From assembly GCA_905221605.1 (NCBI GenBank), contig CAJNDS010002439.1, forward strand, positions 87,001-151,000: 64,000 bases of DNA, given 5' to 3'. This stretch comes from Symbiodinium natans (taxonomy: Eukaryota; Sar; Dinophyceae; Suessiales; Symbiodiniaceae). Position numbers and translations under genes: made by a program. Below are positions 29,367 to 41,126 of this stretch, in pieces (within the stretch, counting starts at the first letter, position 1; each line of letters begins with the position of its first letter). The notes below the pieces were generated by a model. It had not been told where the DNA came from, searched no databases, and was given only the letters and a program-made list of their open reading frames with translations.

Positions 29367-29838
29367 CTACCAGCAGGGTCGGGGTATCTGGAAGGTTGTA
29401 AGAAGAGCGGTGCTCAATGCGGCCATCAGACCCGCCAAAGCATGCATCATCTCTGCGTCGCGAAAGACGGATGAGTGCGCGACCTTGCCACATCTTGTAT
29501 CAGAAGGCAACACGCACCGACTTCACGCTGCAACGAAATCTGTGCAGTAGCAACCCTTTGCTTGTCAATCAGTTTCTTGCAATTTGACGACTGCCGAACC
29601 CTCGATCAAACTTGTTTGGATGGCGATCTGTTCGTCATGTCAGACCTGCAGTGCATCCCCGAAAATCGAAGACTTGACTTTGATTCGCATGGCCGGCGTC
29701 AAGAACAGAAAAATGGCCGTCTTTTAATTCACGCGGGTGACAAAATCAACACCACTGCCACCGATGGAAGCGAAGGGGCTCCGCCTGAGCAAGACGCGAG
29801 CCTGCACATTGTCGCCTCAGCTCATTGACAAGCGGCTT

Positions 29839-29977
29839 GGGGTAGTTACATGCTCCCTTAATATAGGGTCCTTTACCTTCTTGAAAGGGTTCTGAAGTAT
29901 GTGCCCTTGAGTTTTATAGAGCATACGAGGTATAAGGGTTCCCCAATTATTAGGGACCACATTTAAGGGACCAAAGT
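29839..29977. mobile_element. Inverted-repeat element, family D copy 1
   Basis: Starts GGGGTAGTTACATGCTCCCT and has a degenerate right end around AGGGACCACATTTAAGGGAC. The interior GGTCCTTTACCTTCTTGAAA matches, in reverse, the copy at 32301. Confidence 0.75.
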
Positions 29978-30466
29978 GCACACTGATTATCAGCTGCGGG
30001 TGCTGGGTGTGCTCACCCAGGCCGGCAACACATAAGCCCCAACTAGCCCCAGCCAGTACAGCGATGAGGATGTTGAGGGTTTATCCCACCTGTGCTGCCC
30101 CCCTTACCTACCACCCCGTACTCGCCCTCCCTCCATCCGCGGTTTCCGATTTCCCTAACATGTCTAATTCATGGACCAGCTGCCACTCGGAGTGTTCTTC
30201 AATGCCTCAGCTGCCAGAAGTCACTCGCTACGCAGCTCCTCCTCGGGAAATCCTACATTTCCCCCGGTGTTACCCTTTACTGCTTCCTTGTTGGGGTTAT
30301 ATGAACATTCTCATTTTTATTCCTGATTGGGAATTTTCCATGACAAGAATGTAAAATTATTACCAACACGGACTCAGTTTAATGTATCATAATTACAGGG
30401 TCATTGCCGGCTTCCCCACGTGCCTACCGAGAACCAGGAAGTCAACGTGGCGCGCAGGTGTTCTTC

Positions 30467-30573
30467 TTGGGGTAGTTACATGGTCCTTTAAGGTGGGCCC
30501 TTAAACGGGGACCGCTTATATACCCCGTACATACCCTATACAACCCAAGGGCCCACCCATGTAACTGCCCCTA
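30467..30573. mobile_element. Terminal-inverted-repeat element, family D copy 2
   Basis: Starts TTGGGGTAGTTACATGGTCC and ends GGGCCCACCCATGTAACTGC followed by CCC. Confidence 0.82.
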
Positions 30574-30595
30574 GAGTTCTTGGCATGTTTGGATG

Positions 30596-31177
30596 CTATG
30601 ACCTCTGGTGGACCTGCAAAAGCAAAGTGGCGAAATGGTTCTGAGCGCTGCAATGATGTGCGGGGAGTGCAACTGCATCCTTTGAAAAAGCCGCGGCTGG
30701 ATTAAAGAACAATCCAAGGACCAAGGGGCATTGTAGCCAGTCATGAAGCTTTCGCCCTGAAAACTTGTGTCCGGAATGCCGCCTGCCATATTTGGGGGCT
30801 CGGCGGCGGGTATTCGAACAGTACTTCTGTGGAAGGCACCAAAATGGTAAGCTCACAGGTGACTCTGCCGAAGGTTCGCGTGCAAGCCTGTGGAAGAAGC
30901 TCCGGCTTCTTCCGCAACATGGAACGTAAAAATCAAGATTTGCACACAAAGATGGTATCAAAGGAGGAGGGACATGATTACATATAACCCAAGTTATAAC
31001 AGAGTCCCCTAAGTAGGTAGTAAGAAGACTTAGAACTGTGGTTATGAGTACCCATGAACCTCCAAGTGGTAGACAACCTTTCAAACTCTGGGCTGGGCTC
31101 TGCCAGCTCAGCGCCGCGCAAGTGCCTGAACCGCTAATGTAGGCCAGCTCGTTGGCCAAGTCGGCCGGCAGGATCAT
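30596..31177 (-). CDS. Weak coding candidate interrupted by an element
   Basis: The minus frame begins MILPADLANELAYISGSGTC and AALSWQSPAQSLKG, then runs into the family C copy ending at 31066. Downstream, MAGGIPDTSFQGESFMTGYN (about 30789-30730) also looks protein-like. No family was recognised. Confidence 0.25.
   Translation of the reverse strand: MILPADLANELAYISGSGTCAALSWQSPAQSLKGCLPLGGSWVLITTVLSLLTTYLGDSVITWVICNHVPPPLIPSLCANLDFYVPCCGRSRSFFHRLAREPSAESPVSLPFWCLPQKYCSNTRRRAPKYGRRHSGHKFSGRKLHDWLQCPLVLGLFFNPAAAFSKDAVALPAHHCSAQNHFATLLLQVHQRS
30964..31066. mobile_element. Family C copy with one degraded end
   Basis: The right end GTACCCATGAACCTCCAAG and the interior CCCCTAAGTAGGTAGTAAG are typical, but the left end is eroded. 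Confidence 0.7.
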
Positions 31178-31203
31178 TTGCAGCAGGACATCAGTGCCAC
31201 ACC

Positions 31204-31292
31204 TCTTGGAGGTTTCTTAGAAGCCCTTTAAGTGCCCTTAAAAAGCTATGAGTGCAGTTATAATTGGTGAATAAGTACCCTGAACCTCCAAG
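31204..31292. mobile_element. Terminal-inverted-repeat element, family C, short copy
   Basis: Begins CTTGGAGGTTTCTTAG and ends GTACCCTGAACCTCCAAG, with a shortened interior. Confidence 0.82.
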
Positions 31293-32064
31293 CTTCCTTC
31301 CATACTTGAGTAACAGCTACCCGGCTACATCTCTACAGTGAAGGATAACCCAAAGCAAGGGAAGACGGGAAGACATGCGGGCGAGATGCTCTCCGCGTGG
31401 CCCGGACCCTTGCCCGTGTATGACCTGCGACGGTCACACACTCTTATCCCCAGCAGCACATCGGCATGTCGCGCATCGATATGTCATCCAGTTCCATCCG
31501 ACTCTAGATCGGGCCAGCCCCAAATTCTGCAGGCATGTGCAAGTAGAAACCGAGACTCTTCTAGGCCTTCTTGCACTCCGATTCTGGAGTTGGGCGCGCT
31601 GCCGACATCAGAAGCGAGAGGTCTGCGGTTGTGGCGCAGCTCACCAAATACCTCAGAAAATCTCCGATGTGCGAAAGTTGCTGGGAGCAAAATCCGTATG
31701 GGCCGCTTAGATAAGCGATGGAATAAAAAACGCGTGGCCATCCTCATAGCAAGACTAGCCACTGTCGGCATAGGCTTGCTGGGTACTACACCACTACGCA
31801 CACTGCATGGTGGAAGTGTCAGGCAGCCCAGAAATTCCGACCGCCGCATCAGCCGACAGGCAAGACCCCCCGATCTGCAGCCGCCAGGAGACTTCATGTC
31901 TGCCACCAGCTCATCACATCCAGTCACCGCGCCGGGCTCACTCGTTCGGTTCTTCGCTACGCAAACCAGGAGCTGAAGTTGCTTCCTGACTGGCAATCAT
32001 GGAGTGCAAAATTGTACATGCATACAGTATACAGATAGAAGGAGAGCCAGGGAAATCAGGGAGG

Positions 32065-32105
32065 CAGAGGGAGGAAGAAGAGAGAGAGAGAGAGAGAGCG
32101 AGAGA
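32065..32105 (+). repeat. (GA)n microsatellite
   Basis: GAGGAAG units followed by about ten GA dinucleotides. Confidence 0.9.
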
Positions 32106-32300
32106 CCCTGTGTGCCCCAACGAAGGCCCGAAGTGCACCCTAAAAACCCTAACCCTAAACCCTAAAGCCTAAAGCCTAAAGCCTAAGCCTAAACCCTAAA
32201 CCCTAAGCAGGAAAGCTTCCGCACCATCTCCTGGAGCTCTGCGGATGTCTTCTGCTGGGCGAAGATCTCCTTCGAAGTTTCAAACCGAGGATGATGCAAT

Positions 32301-32396
32301 CTAAGGGTAGTTGCATGGTCCCTGAGTATTGGATTTACTCCATAAAAACCCAAGAGCCCACACTTCAGAAGACTTTACAGAAGGTAAAGGACCTGA
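32301..32396. mobile_element. Family D element, inverted and truncated
   Basis: Starts AAGGGTAGTTGCATGGTCCC. The reverse complement of its far end matches the interior of 29839-29977 (GGTCCTTTACCTTCT), showing that it is a family D copy lacking one terminal repeat. Confidence 0.7.
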
Positions 32397-33487
32397 GATA
32401 CAACAACACAGCATGCCCCCTAGGGCCCGAAGCTCTTGCCAGCTAAGGCGTGCCCTCTCCCGAAATCGAACCAAGCAATCGATGCTTCTCCTCCAGGAAT
32501 TGGACCTGCCCACCCAAGCCAAAGGAGGAGAATGAGGTGCCCTTGGAACGGAAGATGTCCCAACTGCAGTCTGCCCAACCAGCCTGTTTTTGGATCAAGA
32601 GCTCAAGTACAAGGAACGCTGTGGGTTCCGTGGAGGCCCCTAAATGCCTGATGCGTGCACGGAGGTTTGACGCAACCCTTACTCGGTTCTTTTTGCCGCC
32701 CGACTAGACACAGCACTGCGGGGTCAGGGTTTACGGTTTAGGGCTTCGGCTCTCACACTCGCACAGGGCAGGCAAGGATTCGGGTTTAGGGTCTAGGGCT
32801 TTCGCGAAGCGTTCTGCGAGTCCCCTGCCACAAGGGCCGAACTCTTTGCGCATGGATGTGTGGGGGGAGGCCTTCCAAGAACCAAAGACGTTGAGGTTCA
32901 CGGAAAGAACTCCTGAGGTGCGGTTGCGACGACTTGACTGGGGCGAGGGAGGGCTGCTTACGGTTTCATGTCCCCTCGTCATTCTTAGGACTTGGGACTG
33001 CTCTGCAACGAGTGTAGCTTGGAAGGAATGCTCCCTGAAATAACACTCAGTTCCCACAGCAGCCAGCAGCCTGAGCCCGTTGGACCATATGAGCCATTGC
33101 CAGACCCCAGGCCAAGCTTATTTGAAGCACTCACCCTGAGCAACTCAGCTCTACATTGCCTCTACATTGCCTCTACCAGGATCTTGTTGAATTTGGGTAT
33201 TGCACTGTGCTGCGGGATTGCGTGCGGCAACAAAAAGAGCAAAGAACGCCATGACAGCCTCAGCGCTCCAACTTCAACGCTCCAACTTCAACCCCCTACC
33301 TCCCTGACAGACTTCACCACACTAACCCCAAAGCCCGCGGCCCTTCAATGGTAACTTCAAAGATGGCTGAGCAAGTTGAGGATCGCTCGCGGACTCCGGG
33401 GATGTGATCTGGAGTGGAGCTATCAGCGTCCTGGGTCTGGACAAGCCCAGACGACGTTGCAGCGTAGCTCGTTGTGACTCGGAAGCA

Positions 33488-33592
33488 TGTGGGGGTTTAC
33501 GAAAGTAGGGGATCCCGAACATAGACCCATAATTAGTAGGACCCCCTTAAGGACCCCAATAAGGTACCCCGAATATCGTAAACCCCCATGTT
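33488..33592. mobile_element. Terminal-inverted-repeat element, family F copy 1
   Basis: Begins TGGGGGTTTACGAAAGTAGG and ends CGAATATCGTAAACCCCCAT. Copies with related ends are at 55352 and 63779. Confidence 0.87.
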
Positions 33593-33738
33593 CGGATTCG
33601 ATTCCGAATCAACACGTGCCCTCAGTTCTTCTGATAGAGAGCCGAGGCTTCGTTCCAAATGCCAAGCTGTGTCAGGTATCTCCTTACGTTGGTCACAAGC
33701 ATGCGGCTTAGACCATGCAAGCACAAAGTCACCACCAG

Positions 33739-33875
33739 TCTAAACCCTAAACCCTATGAACCCTGTAAACCCTATAAACCCAACAAACCCTATAAACCCT
33801 ACAAACCCTATAAACCCTATTAAAAAGAAACCTATGAAGCCTACAAACCGTCTAAACCTTTTAACCCCTAAACAG
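33739..33875 (-). repeat. Variant telomere-type array (CCCTATAAA / CCCTACAAA)
   Basis: After two CCCTAAA units, about ten 9-mer or 10-mer units of the type AACCCTATAAACC continue, then decay into CCTACAAACC and AACCGTCTAAACC. Confidence 0.85.
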
Positions 33876-33994
33876 TTGCCCGACAAGCCAAGGGTCTCGA
33901 AGGACGTGGCATTTTCCACACCATTCTTGGTCAGATCCTCGTCTCGGAGTGCTTTCCTGTACTTCGCCTCACAGACGAACCAGCAGAAGCAGCA

Positions 33995-34230
33995 CAGAAA
34001 CGGCGGTGCCAGCAATCTCCCTCCCCCCCCCCAACCCACCCGCCCCAGCCCCCTCCGCCCAAATTACACCCTGTTCTACCAGTTTCCCAGCTTGCTTTTC
34101 TTGTGCTCCCACGCTTAGGGTTTCTGTTTTTACCACTCAAACACAATCTGGGGCGCCTGGTCTACACATAAGCCTGGGTGCTGCAACAGGCTTCCCACCT
34201 GCAGTCTCCGGTGTGGGTTACGCTCCTCTA
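33995..34230 (+). repeat. Dispersed repeat with C-rich start, copy 1
   Basis: A C-rich tract (34020-34063) is followed by TTTTACCACTCAAACACAAT and GGGGCGCCTGGTCTACACAT. A second copy with the same order is at 55970-56290. Confidence 0.75.
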
Positions 34231-34364
34231 AAAACCCTAAACCCCAAACCAGTCCATGGCCTGGCTTTCCCGCTTGATGTCGACCAAGGGGAAGCACCCG
34301 GCGGCATCCGCCACATAGTTCCTCGCCGCCTTCAGAGATGTACTTGCCACATGGCGAAGGCATA

Positions 34365-34514
34365 CTTGGAGGTTCATGGAACCTAATTCACCAATGATTA
34401 CTAGATTATAACTGTACTTCTAACTGTACTTATAAGCATATTAGAGCACTTTAGGGGCTTATGTTGGTTACAAGTACAGTTCTAGCCGGTTAATACGTAC
34501 CATGAACCTCCAAG
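34365..34514. mobile_element. Terminal-inverted-repeat element, family C, long copy
   Basis: Begins CTTGGAGGTTCATGGAAC and ends GTACCATGAACCTCCAAG. At 150 bp it is the longest copy. Confidence 0.9.
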
Positions 34515-34614
34515 GAGTTCGATACAGGCCATGGGGCGCAGGACAATATTGGAGCGCTGCAGGCTCAAGACTATGCAGGAGTTTGGGAGGGGTGCCGCAA
34601 TTTTGCTACATATG

Positions 34615-34722
34615 CCCAAAGAGCCCAAAAAACCCTGCTTCTAAGGAAATCATATTAAGGGTCCCTTCATACTTTGAGGTCTGATCCTTAGGCAATGGGT
34701 ATCGGTATTGGGCTCTCTGGGC
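34615..34722. mobile_element. Family A element, diverged copy
   Basis: Left CCCAAAGAGCCCAAAAAACC, right GGTATTGGGCTCTCTGGG. The inner palindrome is eroded. Confidence 0.82.
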
Positions 34723-34797
34723 TCAAGCCGACGCTGCTCCCATCCTGGCCGTAATTCACGAGGATCTTGCGCCCTCCTTCGGCAACTTGTGCACAAG

Positions 34798-34910
34798 AAC
34801 CCCCCCCCCCAGCCCCTAATATTGAATTACCCCCCACTGTAGTCATATCATGTATTATAGTATTTGGGGGTGGGGGGTGGGAGGGCTGAATATTTGGGGG
34901 GGGCAGCCTC
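34798..34910. mobile_element. Family G element copy 2
   Basis: A C13 run then AGCCCCTAATATTGAATTAC at the left; TGAATATTTGGGGGGGGCAG at the right. The core CATATCATGTATTATAG resembles the core at 23085-23216. Confidence 0.55.
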
Positions 34911-35623
34911 TCCTATTGGGCCACTGTCGAGCGACTGAAAAGCGAGATGCCAACACTTCGACCATTACCCCTGACTTCCTTCGGGCTTCTCGCCGGGCAG
35001 GCGCAGGACGATGCAGTAAGGCCATATGTTCGTACTCGAAACATCACGCAGCCCTGTCCATCAGTGGTTTGCCGCACTTGGCCGACACCCAGGTGCTCGC
35101 CAGGGCCCATCTCCCTGACGGAAGTCAAGCCGGCAACCTTGGATGCTTCAGCCCTTTGGACGGATAACCCTTCTGAGTTTCCCCAAGCCTCGTATCATCT
35201 TGGCCAGGTGCTGAGTGCTGGGTGACAAAACGGGGGTGGAAGGCTGATAGGTTGGGCCCGGGACGTCTGTTGTTGGATGTCCATAGAAAGCTTTGCAGCA
35301 GCACTCCGCCAGAACTTTTCTATTTCGCCGCGCAGCGTTAGCCCAAAGTTTGAACCGAAGTCAGGTTTCTGCACTTCACACGCATGTGTGCGGCAGCAAC
35401 GAGGTCCGTATCATTGTCGTTACTATGACCCACACTATGCTTCTAAGTATCAACCTCATATGTCGCGACATGTCCAGCATGTTGTGGAATCAGCACGTCA
35501 GCCGCTGCTCCAAGGCTTCTTGACAAGGCACTGGCATACACAGCTTCAAGCCAGGCTCCTCAGTCAGATGCACCGCTGAGGCAGGCAAAATCTGGGCCAA
35601 GACTTGTACTGGGTGTACAATTG

Positions 35624-35663
35624 TGGTTTAGGGTTTAGGGTTTAGGGTTTAGGGTTTAGGGTC
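35624..35663 (+). repeat. Telomere-type array (TTTAGGG)
   Basis: Five perfect units. Confidence 0.92.
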
Positions 35664-35768
35664 CTGGAATGAGCTGATCATTGTGCCAGCATGGGCCGCT
35701 CTGGTTGGTTCTGCTGAGGATCGGGCAGTTGCTTCATGCTATTCAATCGTCATGTCGTCCCTTGCCAC

Positions 35769-37385
35769 TTAGATTGTGAAGTTGATGATCTCTTGACCCT
35801 TCCCCACCTGGAATACTGGAAACTCGTGGCCGTCGCTGAAGACCCGCAGTGCCAGCGGCGTCCTGGCATCAACCATCGGTTATGCAGATATTACCAGTAT
35901 GACTTCTAGCATCCCCTGGCTGGACGTGCAGTCTTCTGAATGCACCGAGCACAAGTTCCAGGCAAGCGTCTTTGCCACCGGATATGGCGTGCTCAGGTCG
36001 TTGATTGGCTTCCAAGTCCTGAAACATTGTGGCTCGGCGGCAGGTTGGCTGAAATGACAACAGCTGGAAAGATCACCCCTAAACCCTAAATCCTAAACCC
36101 TAAACCCTAAACCCTTTTGACCCCGCGAGCTCTGCCGGGCCCAAACCCTAAACCCTAAACCCTAAACCCTAAACCCTAAACCCTAAACCCTAAACCCTAA
36201 ACCCTAAACCCTAAACCCTAAACCCTAAACCCTAAGGGTTGGGTTCGGCATGCATGCGACCCAAGAATCAGCAAGTCTTCGTTGGAAATGCCATGCCAAA
36301 TCCAGGCCAGAGTGTATACATAGAAGGGGAGGGCGTGGTAGAGAATCACCTGCGGTGCAATCCTGCCCTTCACGGCCGGATGCATCGATATTTCATATAC
36401 ATATATATATATATACACATATTCTTCTTCTACGGGCTGTATCTTCATTCCTTCCTTCCTTCCTTCCTACGGGCTATATCTCTCTCTCCCCCTCTCTCTC
36501 AGCTTTAGGCTTTGGGTGACATTTGGTGGGCATTCAATTTCACCAGAGAGGGAACATGCAAGGAGACCAAGCAAGCACGTGTAAGGCATGGGCGGCATTG
36601 GGAGAGAAACCGAAGGGTGACCTTCAGAGAACTGAGACCTCTAGATTGACTCTACATGGCATGGTAGGGACCAGCAAGCATGTGCAGGTAGGCATTCTTT
36701 TCGGGAAGCTGGAGAGTGCTTCTGAGAGCCTCCTGCGCCCGAAAATTCTCAGGAAGTACCTGACTAGCCCTCAAAACCCCCAGGCCCTGGCAAACAAACA
36801 CCTATATACCTTTGGGGCCAGATGAACCCTTACATTGCCCTTATATGGTTCATATACCTCAATATCAATATAGGAATATCGGGAATATGACCCCAGGTTC
36901 ATGGCTCATTTGGTCCCCAGAGTACTTGTTGTTCTCGTTCTTCCCAGCACCTCGTGGGGGTGCGCATTCTCCACGGCGGTCACCCCTCCCAGGATGGCCG
37001 TGTCCTCTGGGTCCAAGTCCTTGCAAGCTGCACAGGCCTCGCAAAGCTCAGGGGAGGAGCAGGACCAGAGAGGACTGTGGTTGTAACTGTGGTTGTACTC
37101 TATATACATATATATATATACGCACATATATATATATATATTCACATTACATATACATATATAGCTGGGGTTGTGGTTGCGGTTATTCCTTTGTAGTTGT
37201 GGCCGGTGGCTGTACAGTGCTTAACTTGCGGTTGCGTCTCAAGCTTGCTCAGGTTGATGCCTGCCCTCCTGAAGACCGCCCGCAAGGTTTGATTGGCCTG
37301 CTCCTGCAGGTAAGTGCCAATGGTGTTGGCTTGCGCATCCTCCAAACTTCTGGGTGGCAAGGTAAACGGTAAACGACAAAGGAAC
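35769..37385 (-). CDS. Unidentified multi-exon gene, C-terminal exon resolved
   Basis: The last exon, 35769-35862, begins after an AG|G acceptor, reads TPLALRVFSDGHEFPVFQVG then KGQEIINFTI, and ends in TAA. Probable upstream exons on the minus strand are FQDLEANQRPEHAISGGKDA (about 36040-35930), VLPENFRAQEALRSTLQLPE followed by KNAYLHMLAGPY (36759 down to about 36670), CSSPELCEACAACKDLDPED followed by TAILGGVTAVENAHPHEV (about 37075-36945), and SLEDAQANTIGTYLQEQANQ (about 37355-37215). An AT microsatellite at 37098-37165 separates the last two as expected for an intron. I do not recognise the family, and grouping into one gene is inferred from strand and order. Confidence 0.45.
36076..36235 (-). 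repeat. Two telomere-type arrays (CCCTAAA)
   Basis: Five units at 36076-36115, a 30-nt spacer, then 13 perfect units at 36144-36235. Both lie within the span of the unidentified gene at 35.8-37.4 kb. Confidence 0.94.
37098..37165. repeat. AT-rich dinucleotide tract
   Basis: Repeated TATATATA/CATATA blocks. It lies between two probable exons. Confidence 0.9.
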
Positions 37386-38437
37386 TCGCCCAACAATGGA
37401 AGCACCACAAGCCCTATCTAAACACCTACAGTAGAAAGCCCCAAATTAAAAGACCTATATAACTGCAAACCCTTCAATGCAAGAACCGATGGATACACAA
37501 ACCACGCCATCCCAGAAGCTTGCAATCTCGAATCTTCTTCAGCTGCATCGGCAGGTCGGTTTCGCCTCGATCCGAATCTCACCCCGTCTCCCTACAAGGC
37601 TTCATGGGCCTCCGGACTTGCGATTGCCTTCTGTTGAAAGAGCTGATGCTTCAGCAACAGGCACATTTTGTTGGGCGCTTGCTGGCGCATGTGTTTTCTC
37701 AATTGCACTGGAGCCGGTATGGCAGCACCCACAATCTCCACAAGCACTGGACGAAGTGAATCCCATGGAGCGCGATTGCTAAAGATTGCTGCTGCTGGTC
37801 GAAAGGCAAGACACCTGACAGCGTCTTACAACTTCCTGAAGCACTCGGGCAAGATTGCGGTAGCACTTGCCTTTTATAGTCATCGTGCTAAACTCAGAAT
37901 GACGCAGAAGTCGCCAAATATGGAGGTTTTGCTAAGAGCTGAAGAGAAAACTCCACAGCCAATTCCGCGCGCGTACCCCGTAGTTAGTAGCTACATATTG
38001 GATGACTTAGGCAGGATGCTCGACTCTTTTTGTGCTCGGCTCACGCTGTAGTACCCACAGCCCTGACTCCAAGCACCGCTACAACCTACACCCTCTCTGT
38101 CCTCTGCCGCTACGCAGTGGAGCAGCGCCAGGAAGGCAATCGGCAGCGGCATGGACAGGGAACGGGAAGTTCAAACGTGCCAAGTCTTCGGCTGTGGGCT
38201 GGGGTACATGACAAAGAACTTTTTTTCGTGTATGATACTATAGTGCATTAGATTTTCGCGTATGACAGTACATTATCATACATGGTATATGATAAATGCT
38301 AGGGAAGCATAGTCGAAAATCTTGTACGCTCATGCCATGCTTCTTGGTGTGCTGTTCTCACTCTCACACCTCTAGGAAGTTTATTCCAGGAGCCCGGCTG
38401 CACAGCACGCCACCATGCTTTCTTGAAAAACGACCGT

Positions 38438-38545
38438 GACTTGGGATGTTCCCCCTTATACTAACAGTCCTTCATAGGGATTCTAGAAGGGGGTACAAGA
38501 ATCCCTTAATCGGACTGTTGGTATAAGGGGGAACATCCCAAGTCA
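38438..38545. mobile_element. Terminal-inverted-repeat element, family E copy 2
   Basis: Long, nearly perfect ends: TGACTTGGGATGTTCCCCCT at the left and its inverse at the right, followed inward by TATAC-TAACAGTCC and GGACTGTTGGTATA. The extra TGACT/AGTCA pair may extend the element or be host sequence. Confidence 0.94.
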
Positions 38546-38919
38546 TGACAAGAAAGCCTCTGCATCAAGTTGGATACCCCACTCTCACAGGGGACATTAC
38601 ACCCTAGCCCTAGATAATATCCTACACCCTACACCCTAAACATCCTAAACCCTCATCGCTCTATCTGGAGGAATGTTGGAAGGCGGGTCCAAGTGCAGCC
38701 GCCAGCAATTGTCAGCAGCATGCGTCCTGAAGCTTCGAATCCCAGAGGGCTGCCTCCTCCAGCGGAATCGAATACCGAGTCAGCACAGCCTGCGCTTGTC
38801 CAAACAAAATACATACACACCGACATCAGTATAGAAGTGAGATAGACCTAGGGCAAGGCAGGTTCTGGATTCGTGCGGCACTTGCCCTTGAACATTGCAA
38901 AACGGCGACGCATGACCAA

Positions 38920-39032
38920 CCTGCGCGAACTGAGGGCGTGGCGCGAAATCGAGCTATTTGATCAATCATAGCTTTTCTCTCCTTCTGCCACTCGACCTGG
39001 CAGAGGACACAGGATGACGGGCCCTCTTCCAT
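38920..39032 (-). CDS. Probable isolated exon
   Basis: Minus frame MEEGPSSCVLCQVEWQKERK then AMIDQIARFRATPS. The CxxC followed by a charged helix is protein-like, but the segment is too short to assign. It may be an upstream exon of the 35.8-37.4 kb gene. Confidence 0.35.
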
Positions 39033-39877
39033 GGACTTCGGGTTGATTCCGATAAGCTTCCCTTTCAGGCTTCATGGGCAGGTTTAGGGTTTAGGGTTTA
39101 GGGTTTTTTTCCCACCCGTTTCGCAAGCGTATACGGGGAAGAGGTCAGGCCTAGTTACCGCCAAAGTTCAGATTCAAAAGGTTGCTAGTCCGTTGCTGGA
39201 GTACCTGAAGATGGCTTTCGGAGTTCATCCTCCCCTCCAACAGCAGCATCAACTCCACAACAGAATGCCCCTACACCCCATAGCACATCACAGGACTAGT
39301 TCCGAAGCCGCCATCCCCGGACTCCCAAAGTGCGAAAGTACGAACCCTATCCCCCCCAGCTTGCCTGTCCGAGTGGCTCATCGGCCAGGGTACGGCCAAG
39401 GTGGGATTGACTTAACAAAGGGGCCACTTTAAGGATGTAGTGACGCACTCGGGCAGGCTCACTATCTTGGGAAATGATGTACAATGGGGCGATGGAGCTT
39501 CATATCCCCGGTCTTCCAGTATTTAGTTTCTTTCTACTAACAGCAAACGGTTACGCTACATCAACCGACTACGTCGGCCTGCACTTTCCCGGGGATACAT
39601 TCACGCTACAGACTCGCCCGCGTCATCTACTTCGCTACAGCAGGTTGACAGGGCTTCAAATGGGTCTGTGTGTGCCCTAGAGCCTAGCATGTTCAAAAGG
39701 CTATATAGCTCTCAGGAATGTCGGAGTTGCTTCCAGTGTTCAGTTCCCCTCTAGAACAACCAAACTCACCTAGAGAGCACGAACGTATGCGGAACTAGCC
39801 GTTCACTTGTTGCAACTCCCGGTGCAGTGAGGCGTTGTCTTGCCATGAGAGTACCCTCGAGACATAGCATTAGGTCT

Positions 39878-40760
39878 AGGCACGCCTGTGGCACCTGGCA
39901 TGGGTACAGGATAAGGGCTCTCTCACCTGGCACCAACACTGGGTTGAAAGTCTTCTAGGCCCTCTCCTTGGGGTCTCAAGTGTTTATCTTTGCGTCCGAG
40001 ATCATTGTCTCTTCGATGATTCTCGGGGGGGATGGAAGCCGAAGAGGGATTCAGTAGTTATGGGCACGCCTGTGGCCAGTGGTTCGGAAATAGGTCCCCT
40101 TCCTGGCTTCCTTCCCGCAGGGCCGACTGGTTTCACACATGGCAGCCACGCATGAATTCTCGAATTCCGAATTCCTGGGTTCAAACACGATCATGCAACA
40201 TGCTTCATGCAGCCCCGTACAGCCGCATGTAGCATTACTCAGAGAGGTGCATTCGTCACAATGTCATCAGTGCTACCAGGCTTTCAGATATAGGCACGCC
40301 TGTGGCCACTGCTCAGATGCCTTGAACCGAGTGGCGCAAGCTCCCCGAAGTGACGTTCCGCGTCAAAGGGCCGCGTCCAAAAGGATAGTCAGACGAATTC
40401 AGCATCATGCAGAGAGGCTCAGTCAGCACAAATTCACGAATTCTACAGAGCTCCTGCAAAGTTTGCATTATTACAACAGAAAGTTTAGTCTAGGCACGCC
40501 TGCGGCCAGTGCATAGGATCACCATGCTATGCAAACTCCGCACCTCTTGGTTCGTATCCTTCTTCAGAGCATTGGCGAACGAAACGTGCAGGAAGGCTCA
40601 ATCATCATGAATTCATGAATTCATGAATTCGACGAAACATGCAGGAAGGCTCAAGCAGCCTGAATTCATGAATTCGTCAGAGCTTCTGCAGAGTTTGCAT
40701 GGTCACAGCAATAGAAGTACGTACAATCAGGGCACGCCTAAGGCCAGTGACAGCTGGGCT
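39878..40760 (+). repeat. Degenerate tandem repeat, period about 184-238 bp
   Basis: The motif GGCACGCCTGTGGCCAGTG or a close variant begins at 39879, 40063, 40293, 40493 and 40731. Between copies, GAATTCATGAATTC palindromes, AGGAAGGCTCA and CAGAG-TTTGCAT recur in similar positions. Confidence 0.8.
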
Positions 40761-41126
40761 TGTGTTGGCAAACTCCACACCCTCTGGTATTCACTTCTCC
40801 CTCGGGCGTCGATGGACGAAACAACAGTGAGTACGTACGATCACGTGCATGTTTTTGCCAAAGGGAGCGAGCACTTAACCCCAGGCCCTCACCCCTTAGT
40901 CTGCGTTTCCATGCCTTGGAGGCTCAGAGACGTAGCCGTTGGTTGGTACCGTCGGGAAGGCTCAGGCTCTTCATGTGGCGCAGGCTTCTGGTCATGCGTA
41001 GTGAGCGACTATTGGCCATTCGCATGCCCTTGGCCCAGTTTCTCACCTATGGCTGTCGCTCTGTCGGATCCTCTTCCACCCCTTCCAGCGCTTTGCACCG
41101 TATCTCACTGTGTCGTATGTCCGCTC

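Noticed and set aside
39878-40760. CRISPR-like array
   Set aside because: Spacing is irregular, repeats are degenerate, spacers resemble one another, and the genome is eukaryotic.
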